Below, piece after piece: positions 42,156 through 51,610 of a DNA stretch of 64,000 nucleotides. How positions within the stretch are numbered: position 1 is the stretch's first letter; each line of letters starts with the position of its first letter. Origin of the DNA: Porphyrobacter sp. IPPAS B-1204 (GTDB lineage Bacteria > Pseudomonadota > Alphaproteobacteria > Sphingomonadales > Sphingomonadaceae); contig RHGM01000001.1 in NCBI GenBank assembly GCA_003724185.1, positions 1,634,001 through 1,698,000 on the forward strand. Reading direction: 5' to 3'. The notes below the pieces were generated by a model. That model saw only the letters and a program-made list of their open reading frames with translations, searched no databases and was not told where the DNA came from. The position numbers were made by a program, and so were the translations under genes.

Positions 42156-44513
42156 ATGCCCAGCTTCGCCCAGAACCTCGAACGCACGCTGCACAATGCG
42201 CTTGGCAATGCGTCCGAGCGGCGGCACGAATATGCCACGCTCGAACACCTGCTGCTGGCGCTGATCGATGATGAGGACGCAGCGGCCGTGATGGCGGCCT
42301 GCGGGGTCGATCTGGCCGAGTTGGGCGAGGTGGTGAAGCAGTATCTCGATCAGGAATATCAATCACTTAAGACAGAGGACGGCGCCGATCCGCAGCCCAC
42401 AGCGGGCTTCCAGCGAGTGATCCAGCGCGCCATCCTGCACGTCCAGTCAAGCGGCAAGGACACCGTCACCGGCGCCAACGTGCTGGTCGCGCTGTTTTCC
42501 GAGCGGGACAGCTACGCGGTCTATTTCCTCCAGCAGCAGGACATGAGCCGTCTGGATGCGGTGAGCTATATCAGCCACGGCATCGGCAAGGGCGGCCGCC
42601 AGATCGAACCCAAGACCCCGCAGGGCACCGACAAGGCGGAAGAACCCGCGCAGACGAAGGAGAGCAGCGGCAACAAGAAGGAAACCGCGCTCGATCAGTT
42701 CACCGTCAACCTCAACACCAAGGCGGAAAACGGCAAGATCGATCCGCTGATCGGTCGCGGGCCGGAGGTGGACCGCACGATCCAGATCCTGTGCCGCCGT
42801 TCGAAGAACAACCCGCTTTATGTGGGTGATCCGGGCGTGGGCAAGACCGCGATTGCCGAAGGTCTGGCGCGCAAGATCGTCGAAGGCGATGTTCCCGAAG
42901 TTCTGGCCGAAGCGGTGATCTATTCGCTCGACATGGGCGCGCTGCTCGCTGGCACGCGCTATCGCGGCGACTTTGAAGAACGGCTGAAGCAGGTCGTCAC
43001 CGAGCTTGAGGCCATGCCCAACGCGGTGCTGTTCATCGACGAGATCCACACCGTGATCGGCGCAGGCGCAACCAGCGGCGGGGCGATGGATGCCTCGAAC
43101 CTCTTGAAGCCCGCCCTGTCGAGCGGCGCGATCCGTTGCATCGGCTCGACCACCTACAAGGAATTCCGCAACCACTTCGAAAAGGACCGCGCCCTGCTGC
43201 GCCGGTTCCAGAAGATCGACGTGAACGAGCCGACCATCGAGGACACGATCAAGATCCTGAAGGGACTGCGTTCGGCATTCGAAGATCACCACAAGGTGAA
43301 ATACACCCCCGACGCGATCAAGACCGCGGTGGAACTGTCGGCGCGCTACATCAATGACCGCAAGCTGCCCGACAAGGCGATCGACGTGATCGACGAAGTC
43401 GGCGCGATGCAGATGCTGGTGCCCCCCAGCCGCCGCAAGAAGACCATCACCGCGCGCGAGATCGAAATGGTCATCGCGACGATGGCGCGCATCCCGCCCA
43501 AGTCGGTCAGCAAGGACGACAAGAAAGCGCTCGAAAACCTCGAACGCGATCTGAAGCATGTCGTCTTCGGTCAGGACGAGGCGATTACGCGCCTGTCCAC
43601 CGCGATGAAGCTGTCCCGTGCGGGCCTGCGCGATCCGGACAAGCCGATCGGCTCGTTCCTGTTCAGCGGCCCCACCGGCGTCGGCAAGACCGAGGTCGCC
43701 CGCCAGCTCGCCAACATCATGGGGATCGAGCTCAAGCGCTTCGACATGTCGGAATATATGGAGCGCCACTCGGTCAGCCGCCTGATCGGTGCGCCTCCGG
43801 GCTATGTCGGTTATGATCAGGGCGGTCTGCTCACCGATGCCATCGACCAGAACCCGCATTGCGTGCTGCTGCTCGACGAGATCGAAAAGGCCCACCCCGA
43901 CCTGTTCAACATCCTGTTGCAGGTGATGGATAATGGCCGCCTGACCGATCACCACGGCAAGACGGTCGATTTCCGCAATGTCGTGCTGATCATGACCACC
44001 AATGCCGGCGCGTCGGACATGGCGCGCAGCGGGATCGGCTTTGGCGATGTCAGCAAGGCCGATGCCGGGACCGAGGCGGTGAACAAGATGTTCACCCCCG
44101 AATTCCGCAACCGCCTGGATGCGATCGTGCCCTTCGCCTATCTCGGCAAGAGCATCGTGGCCCGCGTGGTCGACAAGTTCATCCTCCAGCTGGAATTGCA
44201 GCTGGCCGAACAGAACGTCCACATCCAGTTCGACAGCGACGCCCGCGCGTGGCTGGGGGACAAGGGCTACGACAAGCTCTACGGCGCCCGCCCGATGAGC
44301 CGCCTGATCCAGGACAAGATCAAGCAGCCGCTCGCCGAAGAACTGTTGTTCGGCAAGCTGGCCGATGGCGGCGAGGTGCATGTCACGGTGAAGGACAACA
44401 AGCCGAGCTTCGAAATGACCCCGGCCCCGCCCAAGGTGAAGCCGGCGAAGAAGGCCTCGGCCAAGAAAAAGGCGCCGGTCAAGAAAACCGCACCCGAAGC
44501 CGACGAGGGCTGA
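42156..44513 (+). CDS. clpA: ATP-dependent Clp protease ATP-binding subunit ClpA
   Basis: ClpA unfolds substrates and feeds them to ClpP. The 785-residue protein has an N domain with two repeats (1-145, FAQNLERTLHNALGNASERR), AAA-1 with Walker A GDPGVGKTAIAEGLA and Walker B VLFIDEIHTVIGAGA, and AAA-2 with GPTGVGKTEVARQLA and VLLLDEIEKAHPDLFN. The ClpP-docking loop is present (GIGFGDVS). The C-terminus has a Lys/Ala/Pro-rich tail of about 30 residues beyond the usual end. AAAAGG precedes the ATG. clpS, often just upstream, is not here. A strong terminator follows. Confidence 0.96.
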   Translation: MPSFAQNLERTLHNALGNASERRHEYATLEHLLLALIDDEDAAAVMAACGVDLAELGEVVKQYLDQEYQSLKTEDGADPQPTAGFQRVIQRAILHVQSSGKDTVTGANVLVALFSERDSYAVYFLQQQDMSRLDAVSYISHGIGKGGRQIEPKTPQGTDKAEEPAQTKESSGNKKETALDQFTVNLNTKAENGKIDPLIGRGPEVDRTIQILCRRSKNNPLYVGDPGVGKTAIAEGLARKIVEGDVPEVLAEAVIYSLDMGALLAGTRYRGDFEERLKQVVTELEAMPNAVLFIDEIHTVIGAGATSGGAMDASNLLKPALSSGAIRCIGSTTYKEFRNHFEKDRALLRRFQKIDVNEPTIEDTIKILKGLRSAFEDHHKVKYTPDAIKTAVELSARYINDRKLPDKAIDVIDEVGAMQMLVPPSRRKKTITAREIEMVIATMARIPPKSVSKDDKKALENLERDLKHVVFGQDEAITRLSTAMKLSRAGLRDPDKPIGSFLFSGPTGVGKTEVARQLANIMGIELKRFDMSEYMERHSVSRLIGAPPGYVGYDQGGLLTDAIDQNPHCVLLLDEIEKAHPDLFNILLQVMDNGRLTDHHGKTVDFRNVVLIMTTNAGASDMARSGIGFGDVSKADAGTEAVNKMFTPEFRNRLDAIVPFAYLGKSIVARVVDKFILQLELQLAEQNVHIQFDSDARAWLGDKGYDKLYGARPMSRLIQDKIKQPLAEELLFGKLADGGEVHVTVKDNKPSFEMTPAPPKVKPAKKASAKKKAPVKKTAPEADEG

Positions 44514-44531
44514 GGCCAAGCGAAACACAAA

Positions 44532-44573
44532 CGGGGCGCGGGAGAGGAACCTCTCTCGCGCCCTTGTTGTTTA
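44532..44573 (+). terminator. Strong Rho-independent terminator after clpA
   Basis: A 14-position stem (GGGCGCGGGAGAGG with CCTCTCTCGCGCCC, one mismatch) with an AA loop is followed by TTGTTGTTT. Confidence 0.88.
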
Positions 44574-44580
44574 TGCCACA

Positions 44581-45588
44581 ATGACCGCGCCATTCTCCTG
44601 GATCCGGCCCGAGCCGTGGGGCATCCATATTGTCCCGGCCGATATCTGGGTCGACCCCTCGCGCGCCGTCCCGCGGGCGCTGGTCACCCACGGCCATGCC
44701 GATCACGCCCGCGGCGGGCATGGGACGACCATCGCCACCCCTGCGACACTGGCGATCATGGAACTGCGCTACAACACCCGCGAAGGCGCGGTGGCGGCGG
44801 CGTATGGGGAGAGCGTGGCGCTGGGCGGCGGGGTCAGCGCGACCTTTATCCCCGCAGGCCACGTTCTGGGATCATCGCAGATCCTGCTCGAACACGCGGG
44901 AGAGCGGGTCATCATCACCGGCGATTACAAGCGCGCGCCCGATCCCACCTGCGCGCCCTTCGCAGTCACCCCCTGCGACATCTTCATCACCGAGGCGACC
45001 TTCGGCCTCCCCGTCTTCACCCACCCGCCCATCGGCGAGGAAATCGGCAAGCTGCTGACCGCCCGCGATGAAAACCCTGACGCCTGCATCCTCGTGGGCG
45101 CCTATGCGCTGGGCAAGGCGCAGCGCGTGATCGCGGAACTGCGCGCAGCCGGGCACAGCGACACGATCTGGCTCCATGGCGCGATGGAGGCGATGTGCCG
45201 ATTGTATGAGGAACACGGCGTGGCGCTGGGCGATCTCAGGCTGGTCAGCGATGCGCCGTCGAAGGACGCGATGCGCGGCGCCATCGTCATTGCGCCCCCG
45301 TCAGCCCTCAACGATCGCTGGAGCCGCCGCCTGCCCGATCCCGTCACCGCCATGGCAAGCGGGTGGATGCGGGTGCGCGCCCGTGCCCGCCAGCGGGGCG
45401 TCGAACTGCCGCTGATCATCTCCGACCATGCGGACTGGAACGAACTCACCCAGACCATTGCGCGAGTGAACCCGCAGGAAACCTGGATCACCCACGGCCG
45501 CGAGGAGGCGCTGCTGCGCTGGTGCGAGCTCAGCCAGCGCCGCGCCCGCGCGCTGGCGCTGGTGGGATACGAGGACGAGGATGACTAG
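44581..45588 (+). CDS. Ligase-associated DNA exonuclease (metallo-beta-lactamase fold)
   Basis: A 335-residue MBL/beta-CASP nuclease of the type that accompanies bacterial ATP-dependent DNA ligases. It has the metal motif VTHGHADHARGGHG (HxHxDH), FIPAGHVLGSSQILLEH, the Asp in IITGDYKRAPDP, ITEATFGLPVF and the His in ISDHADWNELTQTI. It probably trims DNA ends before ligation. The cognate ligase follows at 46024, separated by one opposing gene. No strong ribosome site is seen; the ATG begins eight bases after the clpA terminator. Confidence 0.88.
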   Translation: MTAPFSWIRPEPWGIHIVPADIWVDPSRAVPRALVTHGHADHARGGHGTTIATPATLAIMELRYNTREGAVAAAYGESVALGGGVSATFIPAGHVLGSSQILLEHAGERVIITGDYKRAPDPTCAPFAVTPCDIFITEATFGLPVFTHPPIGEEIGKLLTARDENPDACILVGAYALGKAQRVIAELRAAGHSDTIWLHGAMEAMCRLYEEHGVALGDLRLVSDAPSKDAMRGAIVIAPPSALNDRWSRRLPDPVTAMASGWMRVRARARQRGVELPLIISDHADWNELTQTIARVNPQETWITHGREEALLRWCELSQRRARALALVGYEDEDD

Positions 45589-45613
45589 CATCCCCGCCCC
45601 CATCCATCAGGGC

Positions 45614-45931
45614 TTACTTGATCGTGGCGAGATCGGCGGCGATCTTGTCCAGCATCTCGTCAGTGATCAGCCCTTGCGAGAAGGGCGCGACCGTCTTGAG
45701 GCTCAGCGACTTGATCTGTTCGTAGGCCGGGTGCAGCGCCAGATCCTGCCCGCCGAAATGCTTGGTGACCACGGCCTTGGCGCGCTCGTCCGCCATCAGC
45801 ACCTCGATCGGGGTGTCGATGGTGAAGGCCGCCGCCTCGGCTTCGGCAGGCGCTTCATCCTGCGCGGCGAAAGCGGGCGCGGTCACGGCGGCCAGTGCAA
45901 GGCCGAGGGCAGCGAGAGGCGAGAATTTCAT
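45614..45931 (-). CDS. Small secreted protein, unknown
   Basis: A 105-residue protein with a clear signal peptide (LAALGLALAAVTAPAFA), a short acidic Ala/Glu linker and a helical domain with FTIDTPIEVLMADERAKAVV, HFGGQDLALHPAYEQIKS and LITDEMLDKIAADLATIK. From memory the domain resembles a helical module attached to secreted hydrolases in sphingomonads (TPIxxLxADxxAKAVxxKH pattern), here standing alone. It is antiparallel between the exonuclease and ligase genes. AAGGAAC lies before the ATG. Confidence 0.75.
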   Translation of the reverse strand: MKFSPLAALGLALAAVTAPAFAAQDEAPAEAEAAAFTIDTPIEVLMADERAKAVVTKHFGGQDLALHPAYEQIKSLSLKTVAPFSQGLITDEMLDKIAADLATIK

Positions 45932-46023
45932 GCAAGCGGTTCCTTGTTGGTGAGGCGCACGGATATGGCGATGCGCTCTAGCCGATTCGCATGGCGCTGC
46001 AATGAACAGATGCGGCCTGCCTG

Positions 46024-47622
46024 ATGGAGGAATTCGCCGCCCTGCTCGATGCGCTGGTCTACACCACCAGCCGCAACCGCAAGCTGGCGCTGATCGCCGC
46101 CTACTTGCGCAGCCAGCCCGATCCCGATCGCGGCTGGGCGCTGGCGGCTCTGACCGACGGGCTGGATTTTCCGGCGGTGAAGTCCTCGACCATCCGCAAC
46201 CTGATGATGGAGCGGGTCGATCCGCTGCTGTGGGCGCTCTCCCGCGATTTCGTCGGCGACACGGCTGAAACCGCGAGCCTGCTGTGGCCGGAACCGGCGG
46301 ACGCAGCGCCGCAGGGCGATCTTTCGGTGGCCGAGGTGGTGGAGCGCCTGTCCGCCCTCACCCGCACCACGGCGCCCAAGGAGCTGCCGGGGCTGCTCGA
46401 CCGGATGGATGCCAATGGCCGCTATGCCCTGATCAAGCTCGCCACCGGCGGAATGCGGGTCGGCGTCTCGGCGCGGCTCGCCAAGACCGCTTTTGCGCAG
46501 GCCTTCGATGTGGCGGTGGAGGAGGTCGAGGAATATTGGCACGCCCTTGCCCCGCCCTATGCCGAACTGTTCGCATGGGCCGCCAACGGCGCGCCGCCGC
46601 CCGATCTGGCGGGCGTGCCGCGCTTCCGCCCCTTCATGCTGGCCCATCCGCTGGAGGATGGGGAGGTCGACCTGAAAGACTATGCCGCCGAATGGAAGTG
46701 GGACGGCATCCGCGTGCAATTGGTCAGGGCGGGCGGCGAAACGCGGGTCTATTCCCGGTCAGGCGACGATATCTCGGCGAGCTTCCCCGAATTGCTGACG
46801 GTGCTGCCGATGGACGCGGTGCTGGATGGGGAACTGCTGGTGCGCGGCACAGCCCAAGGGGGTGAAGCGGGCGGCGCGGCCAGTTTCAACGCGCTCCAGC
46901 AGCGGCTCGGTCGCAAGACCGTGTCGGGCAAGATGCTGAAAGAGGCCCCCGCCTTCGTGCGGCTGTACGATGTGCTGCTGCTGGACGGCACCGACTGGCG
47001 CGACCACCCGTGGAAGTCGCGCCGCGCAACTCTTGAAGCCCTGATGCCGCGCCTGCCCGCTAGCCATTTCGATCTGTCCGCGCTGGTCGAGGCCGAGGAT
47101 TTCGCGGCGCTGGCCGCGATCCGCGACACCGCGCGGGACGAGGCGATCGAAGGCCTGATGCTCAAGCACCGTGACAGCCCCTATGTCGCGGGCCGCAAGG
47201 TCGCCTTGTGGTACAAGTGGAAGCGCGATCCGCTGCTGATCGACTGTGTGGTGATGTATGCCCAGCGCGGCAGCGGCAAGCGGTCGAGCTTCCATTCGGA
47301 TTTCACCTTCGGCTGCTGGGACGGCGATCCAGATAGCGGCGCGGAACTGCTCCCCGTGGGCAAGGCCTATACCGGCTTCACCGATGCCGAGCTGAAGCAG
47401 CTCGACAAGTTCGTGCGCCAGAACACGCTCAATCGCTTCGGCCCGGTGCGCGAGGTGAAGCGCGAACTGGTGTTCGAGGTGGCGTTCGACAGCGTGCACA
47501 CCTCCAAACGCCACAAGAGCGGCCTCGCCATGCGCTTCCCCCGCATACACCGCATCCGCTGGGACAAGCCCGCGCACGAGGCGGACCGGATCGAAGCGCT
47601 GCGGGCGTTGATTAAGGACTGA
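46024..47622 (+). CDS. ATP-dependent DNA ligase (LigC/ligase-associated repair type)
   Basis: A 532-residue DNA ligase. The DNA-binding N-terminal domain (1-200) is followed by the adenylation domain with the nucleotidyl Lys in YAAEWKWDGIRVQLV (about residue 227), VYSRSGDDISASFPEL, VLDGELLVRG and EGLMLKHRDSPYVAGRK, and an OB domain with ALWYKWKRDPLLID and KRELVFEVAFDSVHTSKRHK. It matches the cisplatin-damage-response ligase group that works with an MBL exonuclease, an Lhr-like helicase and a phosphoesterase; only the exonuclease is in the window. Confidence 0.92.
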   Translation: MEEFAALLDALVYTTSRNRKLALIAAYLRSQPDPDRGWALAALTDGLDFPAVKSSTIRNLMMERVDPLLWALSRDFVGDTAETASLLWPEPADAAPQGDLSVAEVVERLSALTRTTAPKELPGLLDRMDANGRYALIKLATGGMRVGVSARLAKTAFAQAFDVAVEEVEEYWHALAPPYAELFAWAANGAPPPDLAGVPRFRPFMLAHPLEDGEVDLKDYAAEWKWDGIRVQLVRAGGETRVYSRSGDDISASFPELLTVLPMDAVLDGELLVRGTAQGGEAGGAASFNALQQRLGRKTVSGKMLKEAPAFVRLYDVLLLDGTDWRDHPWKSRRATLEALMPRLPASHFDLSALVEAEDFAALAAIRDTARDEAIEGLMLKHRDSPYVAGRKVALWYKWKRDPLLIDCVVMYAQRGSGKRSSFHSDFTFGCWDGDPDSGAELLPVGKAYTGFTDAELKQLDKFVRQNTLNRFGPVREVKRELVFEVAFDSVHTSKRHKSGLAMRFPRIHRIRWDKPAHEADRIEALRALIKD

Positions 47623-47664
47623 GCGCGGCCTACGTCCCCCCATCGCAACGGGAGAGATAAGCCA

Positions 47665-48177
47665 ATGTCCTACGCCACCGCCGCTCTGGCGACTTACGCC
47701 AACACGCTCGGCACGCTGGATCACCTCGTCACCAAAGCCAGCGCGCACGAACAGGGCGACGCGCTGCTGCAGGCGCGGCTGGCGGAGGACATGTTCCCGC
47801 TCCACACCCAGATCCGCTTTACGATTGATCAGATAGTGACTGCGCTGAAGCGGCTTGGAGGGCTGGAGCTTGCTACGGATGACAGCGACATCACCAGCTT
47901 CGCCGATGCCCGCGCCCGCATCGCCGCCACGCAGGCGCTGATCGCCGCCACCGATCCCGCCACCTGGCCCGCGAGCGATGACACCGTGGAATTCACGCTC
48001 CCCAACGGCATGACCTTCGCGATGCAGGCGCATGAATATTGCCGCGACTGGGCAACGCCGCAGGTCTATTTCCACCTGATGGCGGCCTATTCGATCCTGC
48101 GCGCCGAAGGCCTCGCCATCGGCAAGATCGATTACCTCGGCTACATGATGAAATATCTGAAACAGCCCGCCGCCTGA
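47665..48177 (+). CDS. DUF1993 family protein
   Basis: A 170-residue, mainly helical protein of the DUF1993 family, recognisable from RLAEDMFPLHTQIRFTIDQI near residue 35, EFTLPNGMTFAMQAHEYCRD and FHLMAAYSILRAEGLAIGKI with a final DYLGYM. The fold is DinB-like (four-helix bundle). No function is established. GGGAGAG precedes the ATG. Its stop overlaps the next start (TGATG). Confidence 0.85.
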   Translation: MSYATAALATYANTLGTLDHLVTKASAHEQGDALLQARLAEDMFPLHTQIRFTIDQIVTALKRLGGLELATDDSDITSFADARARIAATQALIAATDPATWPASDDTVEFTLPNGMTFAMQAHEYCRDWATPQVYFHLMAAYSILRAEGLAIGKIDYLGYMMKYLKQPAA

Positions 48178-48809
48178 TGCATCGCTACGATCCCGCCCGC
48201 CAACGCCTTGCATTGGGCCTCGCGGGGCTGGCGGGGCTGGTGGATGCGACCGGCTTTGTGGTGGCGGGAGGGTATTTCACCTCCTTCATGTCGGGCAACA
48301 CCACGCGGATGGGGGTGGAGCTGGTGGAGCGGCCCGCCCTGGCGCTCGCACCGCTGGGGCTGATTGCGTGCTTTCTGGCGGGCGTGATCGCGGGCGCGAT
48401 GACGGGTAAGCGCGTGCGTGGGCGGCACAAGCGGGTGCTGCTGGGGCTGGTGGCGGCGGTTCTCGGTGCTGGTGGCGGGTTGCTGGCGGCGGGGCTGCCG
48501 ATCCCCTTTCTCGCGCTTTCAGCGATGGCGATGGGTCTCGCGAACAATGTCTTCGCCCGCGATGGCGAGGTCACGGTGGGCGTCACCTACATGACCGGCG
48601 CGCTGGTGCGCTTTGGACAAGGGGTCGCGGCGCGGCTGGCGGGGGCGCCGCTGCCTTCGACCCGCGGTTACGGGCTGTTGTGGAGCGCGCTCGCGCTGGG
48701 CGCAGCGACGGGCGGCGGGTTGTGCCTGATTGCGCCCGTGTGGGCGGCCGGGACCGCCACAATCGCCGCGCTGGCCTTGTGGCTGTTCGCCCTCAGGGTC
48801 GAGCGTTAG
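48177..48809 (+). CDS. DUF1275 (YoaK) family membrane protein
   Basis: A 210-residue protein with about six membrane segments. The family signature is LAGLVDATGFVVAGGYFTSF and MSGNTTRMGVELVE near the N-terminus, with MAMGLANNVFARDGEVTVGV and TYMTGALVRFGQGVAARLAG later. Function is unknown in the family. The start overlaps the DUF1993 stop by one base, so it depends on upstream translation. It converges with the gamma-carbonic-anhydrase-like gene and overlaps it by four bases. Confidence 0.87.
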   Translation: MHRYDPARQRLALGLAGLAGLVDATGFVVAGGYFTSFMSGNTTRMGVELVERPALALAPLGLIACFLAGVIAGAMTGKRVRGRHKRVLLGLVAAVLGAGGGLLAAGLPIPFLALSAMAMGLANNVFARDGEVTVGVTYMTGALVRFGQGVAARLAGAPLPSTRGYGLLWSALALGAATGGGLCLIAPVWAAGTATIAALALWLFALRVER

Positions 48810-49381
48810 CCCAGCGCTGCCCTGACCGCCTCGGCATGATGCTTGGCGTTCTCGGCGTAGTGCGCCACCCCGATCCGCATTCCGGCAATGGCAGGTTCGG
48901 GCAGGTCGCGCAGCTTGGTTGCCGGACGGCCCGCCCACAGCTCGCGCTCGCCCATAACCTTGCGTTCGGTCAGCATCGCGCCTGCCGCCAGCATCGCGTC
49001 ACTGCCGATAACCGCCTTGTTCATCACGATCGCGCCGAGGCCGACGAAGCCGCGATCATGGATCGTGCAGCCGTGGACCATCGCCATATGGCCGATCAGC
49101 ACATCATCGCCGATCACCAGCGGGCAGCCATCGGGATCGCCCGGGCGCGGCGGATCGCAGTGGAGCACGCTGCCGTCCTGCACATTGGTGCGTTCCCCGA
49201 TGCGGATGCTGAACACGTCGGCGCGCAGCACGCAATTGTACCAGATCGAAGAACCCGCGCCGATCTCCACATCGCCGATGATCGTGCAGCCGGGCGCGAT
49301 GAAGGCGGTGTCGTGAATGCGCGGCGTCTTGCCGTGGATGGGGATGATATTGGCGCCCGGATGTGCGGGGTGTGAGGTCAT
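48806..49381 (-). CDS. Gamma-carbonic-anhydrase-like hexapeptide-repeat protein
   Basis: A 191-residue left-handed beta-helix protein of the YrdA/PaaY/CaiE group. Hexapeptide turns (TAFIAPGCTIIGDVEIGAGS, RTNVQDGSVLHCDPPRPGD, DDVLIGHMAMVHGCTIHDRG) include the three His that bind metal in gamma carbonic anhydrases (LHCD, GHMAMVHGC). The C-terminal helix is PAIAGMRIGVAHYAENAKHH. Whether it hydrates CO2 or acts as a thioesterase or acyltransferase cannot be told. Confidence 0.88.
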   Translation of the reverse strand: MTSHPAHPGANIIPIHGKTPRIHDTAFIAPGCTIIGDVEIGAGSSIWYNCVLRADVFSIRIGERTNVQDGSVLHCDPPRPGDPDGCPLVIGDDVLIGHMAMVHGCTIHDRGFVGLGAIVMNKAVIGSDAMLAAGAMLTERKVMGERELWAGRPATKLRDLPEPAIAGMRIGVAHYAENAKHHAEAVRAALG

Positions 49382-49402
49382 GGTCAGGCCTTGTGCTGCA
49401 TG

Positions 49403-51610
49403 TCAGTCACCCACTGCATTCCACCGGAAATGCGGCAAAGTCGATGCATATTGATCGCTCCACACGGTTTGCGCAGGGGCGGCAGGCTTGCGCCATGTCT
49501 TCGCCGGGCTGGCCTTGGTGATGGAATTCAGGGTCGCCTCGCGCGGGGTGATCACCACCCAGACCGACGGCGTAAGTCCCGTGGTCATGTCCGGCGAATC
49601 GGCCCGCACGGCAGCAAACATCCCCGCATCACGCACCAGCGCAGCCAGCACGGGCTCAAGATCGATGAAGCGGTTGGAAATGTGGATCGCAATCGCCCCG
49701 TTGTCCCGGATCGAGCGGCGGTAGGTCTGCAACGCCTCGCGCGTCAGCAGGTGCAGCGGGATTGAATCCGACGAGAACGCATCCACCACCAGCACATCGT
49801 ACTGGCCCCCGGCTTCCTGCTCCAGCGCGATGCGGGCGTCACCGATCACGGTCTCGCTGTCCGGCGCACAATCGGACAGGAAGGTGAACTTGCCGACGGT
49901 GGAAAATTCGAGGATCGCCGGATCGATCTCGTAGAAGCGATAGGTCTGGTCCGGCTCGCGGTAGCAGGCGAGCGTCCCTGTCCCCAGCCCGACAATGCCG
50001 ATCTCGGCGCCCTTGCCCATCAGCCCGGATGCGCCGCCCAGCAGCAGGCCCACGCCGGCGTTCGGCCCGTAATAGGCGGTCGGCTGGCGCCGCTTTTCCG
50101 GCTTCAGGAACTGGCGGCCATGATCGGTGGTGCCATGCGCCAGCATCCGGAAACCCGCCTCGTCATTGTCGCTGACGGTGTAGACACCGAAATAGCTGCG
50201 CACACGCTCGCCATGGGCATAGGCGCTGCCGTGGCCTTCCAGACTGGTGCCGATCATCATGCAGGCAAACACCGCCAGCAGCGCCGCACGGTTGAAGGCC
50301 AGCACCAGCGCGAGGCCCGCCAGTGCAATGTAAATCGCGATGGCCAGCCCCTCGGCATCGCGCAGCGTCGCATTGACCAGCAACGACGCCAGCCCGAAGG
50401 CGAGCAACAGCCCGCCGCCCAGCACGACGATGCGCCGCATCTCGCCATCAACCCAGCGCGCCTGCCAGGTCGCGAACCAGCCGAGCGGGATCAGCGCGGC
50501 AGCCGCCAGCACCAGCAGCGGGTGCTCCCACACCCAATCGAACAGCAGCGGGGCGAACAGCGCGGTGAACAGCCCGCCCAGCACGCCGCCCGCCGACATC
50601 ACCAGATAGAACAGCGTCAGGCGCGCAGGTTCGGGGCGCAATTCGTACATCCGGCTGTGCAGCGCGACCGCGATCACGAACAGCAGCGCCACCGATGCCA
50701 GCAGCAAGAAGATCCCGCCGTGCGACTGCGACACCATCGCCATCCCGCCTGCCAGCAGCACCACCACCGGCGCGGCGCGGGTGATCCACTGCGCCAGCAT
50801 ACGGTTTTCGGCAAAGGCGACGCTGAAGCTCAACAGGTACAGGCCCAGCGGGATCACCCACAGCAGCGGCATGGCAAAAATATCGGTGGTGAGGTGCGTG
50901 GTGGTCGACAGCATCAGGCCCGAAGGCACCGCCGACAGCGCCAGCCACAGGGCAATCCGCTGCCAGCCGATCGGGGCGAGCGGAGCGGCAGGCGCATCCT
51001 CGCCGGTTTGCGCGGGGGCCGCACTGTTCCAGCGCGACGCCGCGACCAGCATCAGCAGCAGCACCACCGCCCCATAACCAAGGCTCCACACCATGCTCTG
51101 CTCGCCCAGCGGCAGCAGCGGCTCGATCAGCAGCGGATAGCTCAGCAGCCCGGCAAAACTGCCGAGGTTGGACGCGGCATAAAGCGGATAGGGATCGCCG
51201 GCGTCAGGGTCGGCCGAATACCAGCGCTGGATCAGCGGGGCCTGCGCGGAAATCAGGAAAAACACCGGCCCGACCGATGCGAACAGCAGCGCGGGCACCC
51301 AGAAAACCTCCATCCCCGCACCGAAATTGGGCAGATCGGCCAGCGCCAGCGGCAAGGTCAGCGCGGCCAGCGCCAGCAGACCAATATGCAGCATCAGCTG
51401 ACGCCGCAGCGCCAGTCTGCCAATCACATGGGCATAGGCATATCCGCCCAGCAGCAGCGCCTGATAGACCAGCATCGCGCTGTTCCAGACATTCGGCGTC
51501 CCGCCCAGACGCGGCAAGGCCAGCCGCGCCATCAGCGGCTGCACCAGGAACAGCAGGAAGCTCCCTGCCAGAATGGCCGCAACAAACAGCGATCGGCGTG
51601 TGGATGTCAT
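49403..51610 (-). CDS. Membrane-fused spermidine-synthase-like protein
   Basis: A 735-residue fusion. The N-terminal part (about 1-450) has about 12-14 membrane helices (FVAAILAGSFLLFLVQPLMA, PLLWVIPLGLYLLSFSVAFA and others) and resembles MFS-like transporters. The C-terminal part (about 510-735) is a class I methyltransferase/spermidine-synthase fold with IGIVGLGTGTLACYREPDQT, FYEIDPAILEFST, VLVVDAFSSDSIPLHLLTRE. Members of this fused family are widespread and without assigned function; polyamine export or synthesis is guesswork. It overlaps the upstream GNAT gene by four bases. Confidence 0.85.
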   Translation of the reverse strand: MTSTRRSLFVAAILAGSFLLFLVQPLMARLALPRLGGTPNVWNSAMLVYQALLLGGYAYAHVIGRLALRRQLMLHIGLLALAALTLPLALADLPNFGAGMEVFWVPALLFASVGPVFFLISAQAPLIQRWYSADPDAGDPYPLYAASNLGSFAGLLSYPLLIEPLLPLGEQSMVWSLGYGAVVLLLMLVAASRWNSAAPAQTGEDAPAAPLAPIGWQRIALWLALSAVPSGLMLSTTTHLTTDIFAMPLLWVIPLGLYLLSFSVAFAENRMLAQWITRAAPVVVLLAGGMAMVSQSHGGIFLLLASVALLFVIAVALHSRMYELRPEPARLTLFYLVMSAGGVLGGLFTALFAPLLFDWVWEHPLLVLAAAALIPLGWFATWQARWVDGEMRRIVVLGGGLLLAFGLASLLVNATLRDAEGLAIAIYIALAGLALVLAFNRAALLAVFACMMIGTSLEGHGSAYAHGERVRSYFGVYTVSDNDEAGFRMLAHGTTDHGRQFLKPEKRRQPTAYYGPNAGVGLLLGGASGLMGKGAEIGIVGLGTGTLACYREPDQTYRFYEIDPAILEFSTVGKFTFLSDCAPDSETVIGDARIALEQEAGGQYDVLVVDAFSSDSIPLHLLTREALQTYRRSIRDNGAIAIHISNRFIDLEPVLAALVRDAGMFAAVRADSPDMTTGLTPSVWVVITPREATLNSITKASPAKTWRKPAAPAQTVWSDQYASTLPHFRWNAVGD

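Noticed and set aside
42447..44528. 693-codon open frame antisense to clpA
   Set aside because: Fully covered by clpA, whose motifs are all present; the antisense protein has no recognisable domain.
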